DNA from: an uncultured Bacteroidia bacterium
GTDB taxonomy: Bacteria > Bacteroidota > Bacteroidia > Bacteroidales > Prolixibacteraceae
NCBI GenBank assembly: GCA_903918045.1
Contig: CAIXCY010000016.1
Coordinates: forward strand, 1-64,000
Direction of reading: 5' to 3'
DNA: 64,000 bases
The position numbers and the translations under genes are program-made. Numbering within the stretch: the stretch's first letter is position 1; every line of letters starts with the position of its first letter. The notes under the pieces were generated by a model that made no database searches, was not told the origin of the DNA, and saw only the letters and a program-made list of their open reading frames with translations. Positions 8,749-17,474 of this stretch are shown one piece after another.

Positions 8749-9626
8749 TAAACTAAATTTGTGGGTATGAGAATCCTGAATTCTGTAAATTCATCTTCTT
8801 TTGATTGAATGTCAATCTTCCCATTATGAATATTTGTAATAATATCGAAACTCAACGAGAGTCCCAGTCCCGTTCCCTGTCCCTTTGGTTTTGTCGTGAA
8901 AAATGGTTGAAAAAGCTTTTCAAGAACATCCTGAGGCATACCGCATCCATTATCTCTAATTCTGATTTCAATAAAATCATCAAGTTTTTTTGTTGCCAGT
9001 AGAATTTCAGGTGAAAAACCCACTTCCATTCGTTTTCTTTTTTCATTCAAAGTATAGCAGGAATTATCCACCAGATTAATAATGACTCTGCTCATCTCCT
9101 GAAATTCCAGATTAACCGGTGAGATCGAAGGATCATAATCAGTTTTAAAGGTCAGATTAAATTCGGAGTCATTTCCCCTCATTCCTTGATAGGCAAGTTT
9201 TGCGAATTCATCAATCAGTTTATTAATGTCAACTGGTGTAAAAACAACCTCCTGTTTATTGTGCATCTGGGCGAGCATTGAGTAAATGATTCGTTGGGCA
9301 CGTTCTCCATTCTCCAGAATCTTGGCTAGATTAGCTTCGAGCATCGAACGCACTTCATCGATGTCAGCCTGAGTATCTGCATCCAGCTTATCACCTATCC
9401 CGTCAATAATTTCGTTTAATTCTCCTAAAAGCTCCTGACTCAGCTTTGTGAAATTATTGATAAAATTAAGTGGATTCTTAATCTCATGCATAATTCCGGT
9501 AGTCAGTTTACCGATAAAAGCAAGCTTGTCGTTTTGCACAAACTTATCTTTAATCTGCTGCAGTTCTGCTGAAACAAGCAAAAGTTGATCCTCTGATGCC
9601 GGTAAAATATTATCGGATGTATCCAT
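8748..9626 (-). CDS. Soluble histidine kinase without a sensor domain
   Basis: 292 aa with no signal peptide or membrane span. An N-terminal helix leads to the H-box GKLTTGIMHEIKNPLNF with phosphoacceptor H47, then an N-box (VIINLVDNSCYTL), G1 box DNGCGMP, F-box LFQPFFTTKP and G2 box GQGTGLGLSLSFDI. All catalytic elements look intact, in contrast to the larger kinase-like protein encoded 70 bp upstream, whose H-box lacks His. The two share the same H-box frame (NPLN[FY]INNF), so this one may be the working transmitter partner of that protein. The likely receiver is the REC-PP2C protein encoded two genes downstream. It is cytoplasmic and part of the long minus-strand operon. Confidence 0.93.
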   Translation of the reverse strand: MDTSDNILPASEDQLLLVSAELQQIKDKFVQNDKLAFIGKLTTGIMHEIKNPLNFINNFTKLSQELLGELNEIIDGIGDKLDADTQADIDEVRSMLEANLAKILENGERAQRIIYSMLAQMHNKQEVVFTPVDINKLIDEFAKLAYQGMRGNDSEFNLTFKTDYDPSISPVNLEFQEMSRVIINLVDNSCYTLNEKRKRMEVGFSPEILLATKKLDDFIEIRIRDNGCGMPQDVLEKLFQPFFTTKPKGQGTGLGLSLSFDIITNIHNGKIDIQSKEDEFTEFRILIPTNLV

Positions 9627-9696
9627 AGACTCTTGAAATTATATTTGATACCTGACAATTTGAAGGTTGCATGATATTTTAAATTAGCGGTTAACT

Positions 9697-12600
9697 TTAA
9701 TCAGTTGGAAGTTCTTCATTTTTAGGTATCCGAATGATAAATACAGTATATTCCCCCTCCTTTGAATCAACCTCTATAGTCCCTTTATGAGATTTTATTA
9801 TACCCATACTCATATATAAACCCAATCCGGTCCCCTTCGAAGTTGGTTTGGTTGTAAAAAAGGGAGAGAACAATTTCTTTTGCTCCAGTTCAGGAATCCC
9901 ATTTCCATTGTCCCGGATAATTATTTTAACCTCATCTTCTGAAAAATCGGTAGAAACGGTGACCTTCGGCTCAAAATCTTTTACGCGCTTCATTTTCTCA
10001 TCAACTGCATAAAATGAATTTAAAACCGTATTCACTATAACCGATCCCAGTTCTGCCGGCAGAACATTTACCTTTGTCGGTTTTGCATCCAGGGTTTGTT
10101 CAATATTCACTTTAAAATACTTGTTATCTGCCATATATTCCTGTAATGCAATCTCAATATGACTCTCCACCAGGGTATTTAAATCTGTCGGTTTAAATAC
10201 TCTACCCTGCTCTTTTAATAATTTCTCCATCCCTTTCACAATTCGGGAGGCAGAAGCGCCGTGCTCATTAACCTTTAGAACATTTGATTTCACCATTTCG
10301 AGTATTTCTGAAAGTTCATTAAAGGTATCGGGCTCAAGTAACCCCTTAACACCTTTAAGAATCTCCTCAATTTCCATTGAAAGGTCACGCGTTAACAATG
10401 AAAAATTGTTGATGTAGTTTAATGGATTTAATATCCTGTCAACAATACCCTTGGTAAGTTGTCCGATGGAAGCCATTTTTTCCTGCTGAATAAGCTGTTC
10501 CTGAGTCTCTTTAAGGTTGACCAGTGTAGTTTGCAAATCCTCCAGAATGATGGTTTTGATAAATGCCGAAATGATATGTTCCTTTAGATTGTGGAGCAAA
10601 CTAAAATCCAGAGCATTGAATGCATTCTTTTTATGCATGTTCTCCAGAATCAGAAATCCCTCGACCATATCGTTCACCCTGACAACCATAATGACGGTCG
10701 ATTTTGCATTTTCAACCGTCAAATGATTTTTCTGAAATGCATCCGATTTGATTTTACGGACCTCAAAAATATCTTCAAAGACCTCATTTGCATGAGCCAA
10801 ATAGTAATCCTCCACCTCAATAAGAGACATCCGGAAATCTGTAAAGGGGGAGATATCCCACCCAAAACCTGCCTTAAAACTAAATAAGCCGGTGATCTTA
10901 TCATGAACCAGCATGGTCGCTTTTTCGACGCCGCCAATCACTCTTGTCTTTTCAAGAAGCGATTGAAGCAGGCTTGAAAAGTGGATCTCCGAATTTATGG
11001 ACTTAACAATCAAATTAATCTTCTCAAGTTCTGCATTTTTATTGCTTAGCTCTTCCGATTGTTTTTCAATTTCCTCTTTCTGACTGACAACCTCGGCGGT
11101 ACGTTCAATAATCAGATTTTCTAGGTTTTTCTTCTCCTTAATTAGTTTTTGAGAACGAACCCGAACTACAACATAGATCAATACGACTAAAAAAAGAAGG
11201 TAAAGAAGGTAGGCAAAATAGGTTTGATAAAAAGGTTTTTTAATTGAAAACTTAAAAATTGCAGGGGCAGTAATTTGTCCGTAAATATTCCTGGCAACAA
11301 CTGTAAAAGTATAATTTCCAGCTGGTAAGTTAGTATATTCCTTATACGTATCGGTCACCCATGCTGAGGGTTCCGATTCAAAACCTTTCAGAAAATATTG
11401 AAAAGTAACTGCCTCGTACATACTAAAAGATGGGCTGGAAAAATTAAATGTGACAGTATTTAAACTGTAATCTAAAATTGGAACTGACGGATCGGATTGT
11501 GCTGTTGAGATGCGATGATCCGCAGACACGAAGGTTCCCCCAAATAAAACTGAATCTCCGGCAACTGTAAAACTGCGAATCAGCACGCTGGGGGTTTCTG
11601 TTAAATTTTTATGAATACCCGGATCATAACAAAACCCGCCATCACTCCCTCCAAACCAAATTTTTCCGTCTGATTCCGGATAAATTGTCCAGATGGTTTT
11701 ATCCTGGATCGGGTTTATTAAGATCTGAGATTTTGATAACTTTCCATTTAATTCACGTATTTTAATATTCGTTTGATCTCCTCCTGTACTCCAAATATTT
11801 CCGTTGGGATCCTCCACAATGGATGAGAGCCACTCTTTTGACATGACTGTATCATTGCGAATTTTCCGAACCGGAGCGAATGCGTTTGTAATCGGATCGT
11901 AGGAGAAAATCCCATTTTGAGTGGTAACCCATAACGAATTCCCAACCTTGTTAAGGTGATTGCCAAATCGTGAGGGTAATCCGTTCATTTCATCATAAAT
12001 CACCGGATTCTCGTTCCCTTCGGGTTTTACCCTGACCAATCCCTGGGTTGCAATCACTGCCCACAATGTCCCGCTTTGATCTTCCTGAATTTCCGAGACA
12101 TCACCGGTTATACCGGCAATCTTACCCCTGGAAACCCATTTCCCATTAACATTTTGAAAATGAGCGATCCCATCGATTTGCCCAACGTATAATTCTGAAT
12201 TATTTACAACCGAACGAAATAATTTAAAAGAAAATCCCGGTGACAGCAAATTGGTTGAATTTCCGGATACTGAAAAGACACCTTTGCTTGTTGCCGCAAT
12301 TATTGCATTATTATCGGGCAGCAGCGACCAGCATGCAGAATTAATTCCTGGAATTGCAACATATTTTTTTTCGGCATCCTCATAGTGAAATAATCCTTTA
12401 TCAGTCGCAAAAAAGAGGTTCCCGTTATGGCGGAGAATCTGATTAACAGCTCCATCAATTCCCCGCTTCTTATCGAAAAAGGAGAGACACGAAGGTATTT
12501 CCACACGGGAAATTCCATTGTCAAGCGCCACCCATAAAACATCATGATTATCAACAAATAGCGCTCTGATATAATCGTTCTGAATGCCCTGATCAATTTT

Positions 12601-13482
12601 TTGTTTTAAAGTTCCATCGGAATAATAGATTACGATCCCACCCCGCTCAGTGCCAAGACAAATTGTACCGTCTTTAAGGATCGTGGCGCAGGAGATGCTG
12701 TTTTGCTGAAGGTATTTGTCATCGGAGGTATGAAAAGTTGCCAGCCCTTTTTCATCCAAGAGCAATAGGCCATTTATGCCGGTTGCGATAACTTCCTTGT
12801 TGGTCCCGTAAGGCAACATCCCTTTAATAACCACCGCCTCTGAAAATTGGTTTCCGGTTAAAACCTTAATCTTCAAACCGTTTTTGAGATATTGTAACCC
12901 ATTTTGCTTATCGAAAAAGAAAAGTTTATCATTCACATAATAAGCTGCATTGATAGTCCCCTGAGTCTTAATTGTTGTGAATGACCGATTCTTCCATAAC
13001 AGGATAGCTTTATCAGTAACAAAGCATACTCCCTCCTTTGTTGCAAGAATAGCAATTATAGCTTTAAATTTCCGATCCTCCGGGTGCAACGAATCCACCA
13101 AACTAGAGAAGAGCAGCTCCCCCTTTGCATCAGGTTGAAGAAAACCTATTTCACCGGCCGCTCCCACAAAGATGGTTCCTGTTGAATCGATCGCAAGCGA
13201 GGTAACCTGCGATATTTTTGATGTCTGGATCGTTTTCCATGTTTGCCCGTCAAATTCCAGGATCCCACGGAAATTAGCAAAATACATGATTCCCCTTTTA
13301 TCCTGCACTACATCAAAATTCTGAACATGTGCCTTATATTCAGAGGGATAATAATTTTTAATGTACGGAAATCCAACATTCTGATTTTGGGCAAATAAAC
13401 AGATTGGTGTCAACATCCAAAACAGAATTACAATGAGTTTAACACATCTATTCTTATTTACTGCTTTGCTGTCCATCATCAT
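9697..13482 (-). CDS. Propeller-sensor histidine-kinase-like protein with a degenerate H-box
   Basis: 1261 aa. It has a signal peptide (about 13-31), a periplasmic two-component-regulator beta-propeller region (about 45-620, with repeats such as GTLWAVIATQGLVRV and GKIWFGGSDGGFCYD), a Y_Y_Y-type Ig domain (about 665-748), a membrane span (about 753-774), a coiled coil (775-825), a GAF-like domain (about 826-985) and a kinase core. The H-box reads GQLTKGIVDRILNPLNY: the position normally held by His is D1015 and the following Glu is Arg. The ATPase part (N-box VNTVLNSFYAV, DNGNGIP, FSPFFTTKP, GTGLGL) is intact. It therefore probably cannot autophosphorylate in the usual way and may act as a ligand-sensing partner or allosteric regulator of another kinase. 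No receiver or DNA-binding domain follows. It starts 8 bp after the transporter-like gene upstream. Confidence 0.9.
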   Translation of the reverse strand: MMMDSKAVNKNRCVKLIVILFWMLTPICLFAQNQNVGFPYIKNYYPSEYKAHVQNFDVVQDKRGIMYFANFRGILEFDGQTWKTIQTSKISQVTSLAIDSTGTIFVGAAGEIGFLQPDAKGELLFSSLVDSLHPEDRKFKAIIAILATKEGVCFVTDKAILLWKNRSFTTIKTQGTINAAYYVNDKLFFFDKQNGLQYLKNGLKIKVLTGNQFSEAVVIKGMLPYGTNKEVIATGINGLLLLDEKGLATFHTSDDKYLQQNSISCATILKDGTICLGTERGGIVIYYSDGTLKQKIDQGIQNDYIRALFVDNHDVLWVALDNGISRVEIPSCLSFFDKKRGIDGAVNQILRHNGNLFFATDKGLFHYEDAEKKYVAIPGINSACWSLLPDNNAIIAATSKGVFSVSGNSTNLLSPGFSFKLFRSVVNNSELYVGQIDGIAHFQNVNGKWVSRGKIAGITGDVSEIQEDQSGTLWAVIATQGLVRVKPEGNENPVIYDEMNGLPSRFGNHLNKVGNSLWVTTQNGIFSYDPITNAFAPVRKIRNDTVMSKEWLSSIVEDPNGNIWSTGGDQTNIKIRELNGKLSKSQILINPIQDKTIWTIYPESDGKIWFGGSDGGFCYDPGIHKNLTETPSVLIRSFTVAGDSVLFGGTFVSADHRISTAQSDPSVPILDYSLNTVTFNFSSPSFSMYEAVTFQYFLKGFESEPSAWVTDTYKEYTNLPAGNYTFTVVARNIYGQITAPAIFKFSIKKPFYQTYFAYLLYLLFLVVLIYVVVRVRSQKLIKEKKNLENLIIERTAEVVSQKEEIEKQSEELSNKNAELEKINLIVKSINSEIHFSSLLQSLLEKTRVIGGVEKATMLVHDKITGLFSFKAGFGWDISPFTDFRMSLIEVEDYYLAHANEVFEDIFEVRKIKSDAFQKNHLTVENAKSTVIMVVRVNDMVEGFLILENMHKKNAFNALDFSLLHNLKEHIISAFIKTIILEDLQTTLVNLKETQEQLIQQEKMASIGQLTKGIVDRILNPLNYINNFSLLTRDLSMEIEEILKGVKGLLEPDTFNELSEILEMVKSNVLKVNEHGASASRIVKGMEKLLKEQGRVFKPTDLNTLVESHIEIALQEYMADNKYFKVNIEQTLDAKPTKVNVLPAELGSVIVNTVLNSFYAVDEKMKRVKDFEPKVTVSTDFSEDEVKIIIRDNGNGIPELEQKKLFSPFFTTKPTSKGTGLGLYMSMGIIKSHKGTIEVDSKEGEYTVFIIRIPKNEELPTD

Positions 13483-13490
13483 TTGTATTA

Positions 13491-16400
13491 TTATGCTGTT
13501 TTACTTAAGATTCCAATTACTTCAAGAGTGAACTCACTATTCTCTGCCATTGCATTAAAAATCAATTCAGGACTAAGCACCAGTAAGGTAGTGCTCGTTT
13601 CCGCTTTAAGTCTCACTTCATCAAAACCATCATGCACGATACCCCAATAAGATTCACCCTCAATTAATTCTTTTCCCTTTTGACCTTTTGTAAATTGAGA
13701 TAATTTTCCAGTCAAAACAAGCAATATTGAATCCTGTGCCTTTTCTTCGGGACTAAGTTCCTCACCGGCCTGCAAACGGATATCCGTTGCATTTTCAATT
13801 ATTCTTGCAATATCCGGATTAGGAAATGCACTGAAAAGCGGGTTTTGTTTCAGCCGGTTTACCTTATCGAAGAGTGAAAACTGCGGAAAATCCTCAGGTG
13901 GTTCAACGATGTATTTATTTATAAAACTCACTTTTACTTTATCCAGTTTACTAAAAACAGTGTTAAAGCGTTCTGAATTTTGTTTTTTTAGAATCTTCAC
14001 TGAATTTTCCATAATAAAGGGATCGGGGTTCAGGAAGTTGGAAAGGAAAACGGATTCATTATCCGGAAACTCCTGCAGGTAAATAATTGCACAAGCTTTT
14101 GTCCACCTGTTGATTTTCAGGTAATCTTTATTGATGATATCTTTAAGCCGTTCAATCACAGTCATTTTTTGCTGCGGGTATTTATCCTTGAAAAGGTGTA
14201 AGCTTTCCTCAACCGTTAGTTCTTCGAGGAGTGGGAGGAAAATCTCCTTAATCTCAGGCGATACCGTTAAATCGAGCATCTCAGTTGCAAAAACTCTCGA
14301 TTCATGCGCGCCGTTATGAAAACTCTGCTGAATGAATTTCATTGTTTTGGAATCATAGAGCATCGAGAGCAACAGAAAAACGTTCTCCTTTTTCTGATTC
14401 AATTCTTCGTGCAATGCCTCTACCAACAGGGGCATCTGATTACCCTTCTCAATATCCAGCGTGGCAGCCATTATCCAAACTGTAACCGCAATTTCCTCGT
14501 CTATGGTTTCCCTGATCCGGCTAACTTCCATTATTCTGGCATGATACTCCAGTTTGCTTAATGCCTTAAAAACCTGATTTCGTATCGCTTCATCAGGATA
14601 TTGAATACGTGAGCGGAGAGAATTCAAGGACTTTTCGCAACTTATACTTGAAAAAATGGCAATAATTTTAAGCCTCACATCTTTTGTCGTAGTATTCTTG
14701 TCAAACCAGAGGTCGAGTTCGGATAAGATCGGTTCACCGATCATTTTTATAGCTGTAATTGCCTGAGTCGAATAAATCGGTATAAACAGATTATAAATAA
14801 TAAAATGCCACAATTCCCTCTTCCCGATCTGACCGGCGCTATAAAGAGCCGCATTACGGGTTTCCGGATTCTCGTCCTGCAATAGTGCCTGCATTATCTT
14901 GTAGATCTTATAACTGCTGAAATAGGCTAGAATGTGAGCGGCAAGAGTTCTTTGCTTTGCCTCTGTCGATTGAGATAAAAACAACAATGTCTCAAAATCG
15001 TTACTCCTGACCTGATGCAAAACAGACAACGTATGTTCGAACAGCTCTTTATTGATTGCCTCAGGATTAGCAAGCAATTGATTTTCAACAATCTGTTCCG
15101 CCGATAGTAACCGTCTGCGCTTTATTTGTTCAAGTATTTTTTCCTGATTTATCAATGTTGGAAAGGCAAGTACCTGCTGCAGAAACCGGCTCATTTTCCG
15201 GGGCTCTATATTGATCATAACATTCATGATCAAGGTAAAATTTACATCCTTATCTTCTTCTGTTAATTTACTGAGTACGGCAAGATTTGACATGAACTCA
15301 TTCGATTTAGAATTATCTTTATCATTTGATGTGAGGATCCGACCAAGCGAGCGTCGGTATTGATTGTACATTTCAAAGCTGAATTTGACCCATACTGCTA
15401 GTATAAGGATGAAAAGAATATTGAAGTAGACCAGATTAACGATTTTAATCTGAGTAAAAATCAGAACTACCGCACCGGCCAGGGCAAAACCCAGCCCCTT
15501 GCCCATTCCTTCAACCATTCCCTGAGCTTTAGAACGGTCCTCTGCCGGCAGTGGCTGGTATAATATCTGATACGAAGGGTCGTAGATAGCGCTGCGTAAC
15601 ACGCGGTCGAGCATCTTGGTGAAGGCAATAAATGAGAAGAATAGACCGGTAGGTCCATATAAGATACCTGAGGCTATGGCCAGAAAAACACACCCTGCAA
15701 GGACCACCGGTAATATAGGAAGCGCCAGTTTTAGTCCGTATTTATTGAGTAATCTTCCGGAAAAGAACGATTTGAGCACGAATTCTGCCACAGCAGTTGC
15801 TCCGAAGAAGATACTCAGGAAGCTGGCAAGAACCTCCTGATTTTTATATTCCTGCTTAATCTGGTGCAGAAATGAGAAGTCGGCAAAGCACATCCCAAAC
15901 ATAGGGAGTAAAGCCATGATAATGAGTACGACAAGATATTTGTCTTTAAAATCGATCTTAAAGGAGGTGTTCTTTTCAGGCACCTGCAATGGCTCCGGAA
16001 TACTTAAAGGCTTTTGAAGCTTCCCGAAGATGTAGACCATCAGAATCAGGCAGATTCCCAATCCAAAAAGGGAGATGTAGAGCAGATCGGCAGTATTTAT
16101 AAAATGCAGGACAAAAGGGATTGAGAAGAAGCCAACGATATCGGAAATAACCTCACCCGAGCTAATAAGTCCAAAAATTCGTTTCCCCTGACGAAGGTCA
16201 AACAATTTGGTTGCAAGCCCCCAGAATCCAACCACCGATATAAAGATAAACACGCGAATCCAGGCAAACATCAGAAATGTAAGCCATTTGCTATTGAAAT
16301 AATGGATCCCGGTTACAAAGGCAATAACGGCCATCAGGAGGAGAAATATGCCCATAATTGTTAGCTTTTGAAAGCTTACTCCCCGTTCAATACGCGCATA

Positions 16401-16610
16401 GACAAGCCATGCAATATAACTCAGAATACCGCCACAGATATAGGCATAAGGCAACATCGAACTCTCAAAATTTACAACAAACATTGAGGTTGCCGAAGTA
16501 TAAAAAAATGCAATCACTGTGCCCATAACGAAGGAATAGAGTAAAAGCAGTCCAGTGGCTGTCTCTTCTCCTTTTCGGACATTCAGGGCATTTAAAATTG
16601 CGTTCTTCAT
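13491..16610 (-). CDS. ATP/ADP-carrier-like (MFS-type) membrane protein with HEAT repeats and cNMP-binding-like domain
   Basis: 1039 aa. Residues 15-420 contain about 12 hydrophobic spans. The LRQGKRIFGLISSGEVISD segment after the fourth span resembles the NTT/ATP-ADP-translocase branch of the MFS. Residues 440-900 are helical repeats of HEAT type (for example QRTLAAHILAYFSS and NPETRNAALYSAGQIGK). The C-terminal 120 residues (from about 915) have the beta-roll pattern of a cyclic-nucleotide-binding domain (LFSAFPNPDIARII, LLVLTGKLSQF, GESYWGI), but the phosphate-binding cassette is poorly conserved. It is likely an inner-membrane protein with a large cytoplasmic regulatory tail; transport of nucleotides is only one possibility and a receptor or scaffold role is equally plausible. 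The gene is tightly packed between the GNAT-like gene (12 bp) and the propeller-kinase gene (8 bp). Confidence 0.82.
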   Translation of the reverse strand: MKNAILNALNVRKGEETATGLLLLYSFVMGTVIAFFYTSATSMFVVNFESSMLPYAYICGGILSYIAWLVYARIERGVSFQKLTIMGIFLLLMAVIAFVTGIHYFNSKWLTFLMFAWIRVFIFISVVGFWGLATKLFDLRQGKRIFGLISSGEVISDIVGFFSIPFVLHFINTADLLYISLFGLGICLILMVYIFGKLQKPLSIPEPLQVPEKNTSFKIDFKDKYLVVLIIMALLPMFGMCFADFSFLHQIKQEYKNQEVLASFLSIFFGATAVAEFVLKSFFSGRLLNKYGLKLALPILPVVLAGCVFLAIASGILYGPTGLFFSFIAFTKMLDRVLRSAIYDPSYQILYQPLPAEDRSKAQGMVEGMGKGLGFALAGAVVLIFTQIKIVNLVYFNILFILILAVWVKFSFEMYNQYRRSLGRILTSNDKDNSKSNEFMSNLAVLSKLTEEDKDVNFTLIMNVMINIEPRKMSRFLQQVLAFPTLINQEKILEQIKRRRLLSAEQIVENQLLANPEAINKELFEHTLSVLHQVRSNDFETLLFLSQSTEAKQRTLAAHILAYFSSYKIYKIMQALLQDENPETRNAALYSAGQIGKRELWHFIIYNLFIPIYSTQAITAIKMIGEPILSELDLWFDKNTTTKDVRLKIIAIFSSISCEKSLNSLRSRIQYPDEAIRNQVFKALSKLEYHARIMEVSRIRETIDEEIAVTVWIMAATLDIEKGNQMPLLVEALHEELNQKKENVFLLLSMLYDSKTMKFIQQSFHNGAHESRVFATEMLDLTVSPEIKEIFLPLLEELTVEESLHLFKDKYPQQKMTVIERLKDIINKDYLKINRWTKACAIIYLQEFPDNESVFLSNFLNPDPFIMENSVKILKKQNSERFNTVFSKLDKVKVSFINKYIVEPPEDFPQFSLFDKVNRLKQNPLFSAFPNPDIARIIENATDIRLQAGEELSPEEKAQDSILLVLTGKLSQFTKGQKGKELIEGESYWGIVHDGFDEVRLKAETSTTLLVLSPELIFNAMAENSEFTLEVIGILSKTA

Positions 16611-16622
16611 TAATGGGATTTT

Positions 16623-17474
16623 CTAATCAGCATATAACATTTCAACAGGAAGGGCCAGAAACTGAGGCTTATCCCCTTTGTAATCTTTAGTGATAATTGC
16701 GGCAATCTTGAATTTTCCATTATTGTAAACAGCCTTAATTTTCCCGACATCATCATAATCGATGAGTAAATAATCAACCCCTTCGATATTTTCCTCCAGA
16801 TAGCCTTGTACTTTGTCAGGATCGATTCGGTTTCTGATTAATCCTTCCGGAGTTAGGGGGAGGCTGAATTCGAAACTTAGTCCCAGAGAATCCAGATCAT
16901 GGTAAAATTTGTCAACTAGCCAACCCACCTGATTCACATGAATATGGAGACTGGCCAGGTTATGGATACTAATCAGCCCTATCTTGAGATGCGATCCGCG
17001 TTCCATAGCCAGCAGGCAGGAATAGACCGTAAGCAGTTTTCCCAATCCTTTTCCCATTAGGGTTTCATCAATTCCAAGTCGGAGCGAGTAGGATATTTTC
17101 CATATTTTTTCATACCCAACTTCAAAAAGGCAACCCAATATTTTCATTCGGGAATCTTCAACAATTAAGCCATGGCCATATTCGATAAAGCGGAAAAGGT
17201 CATATTTGCTCACATCATCAATGTATTCCTTATTAAATCGTGTCATAATAAAGTCGTACACCGGTTCGATATCGGATAATTTTGCCAGCCGAAGGTTCAA
17301 TCCATGGCTCTTAATCTGGTCCTGGATTTTTTCCTTGTAGGCTTTTATAAACTCATTTTGATCAAGCCGGAGGATACTTTTCTCCCATTCATCCGGCTTG
17401 ATACAAATACTTTTAGGTTTAACGTATAAATATCCTGGTCGGGTCTCTTTCATTATCAATGCACTAGAACTCAT
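16623..17474 (-). CDS. GNAT-like acetyltransferase domain protein
   Basis: 283 aa, soluble. The middle part fits the GNAT fold: LRLAKLSDIEPVYDFI (strand 1/helix 1), GLIVEDSRMKILGCLFEV, and an acetyl-CoA loop-like GKGLGKLLTVYSCLLAMERG followed by NLASLHIHVNQVGW. The N-terminal 55 and C-terminal 70 residues are not recognised. Its 5' end overlaps the TonB-receptor gene by 11 bp and it is followed after 12 bp by the carrier-like gene, so it is firmly in the operon. The substrate is unknown; protein or small-molecule acylation linked to the signalling proteins around it is possible. Confidence 0.65.
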   Translation of the reverse strand: MSSSALIMKETRPGYLYVKPKSICIKPDEWEKSILRLDQNEFIKAYKEKIQDQIKSHGLNLRLAKLSDIEPVYDFIMTRFNKEYIDDVSKYDLFRFIEYGHGLIVEDSRMKILGCLFEVGYEKIWKISYSLRLGIDETLMGKGLGKLLTVYSCLLAMERGSHLKIGLISIHNLASLHIHVNQVGWLVDKFYHDLDSLGLSFEFSLPLTPEGLIRNRIDPDKVQGYLEENIEGVDYLLIDYDDVGKIKAVYNNGKFKIAAIITKDYKGDKPQFLALPVEMLYAD

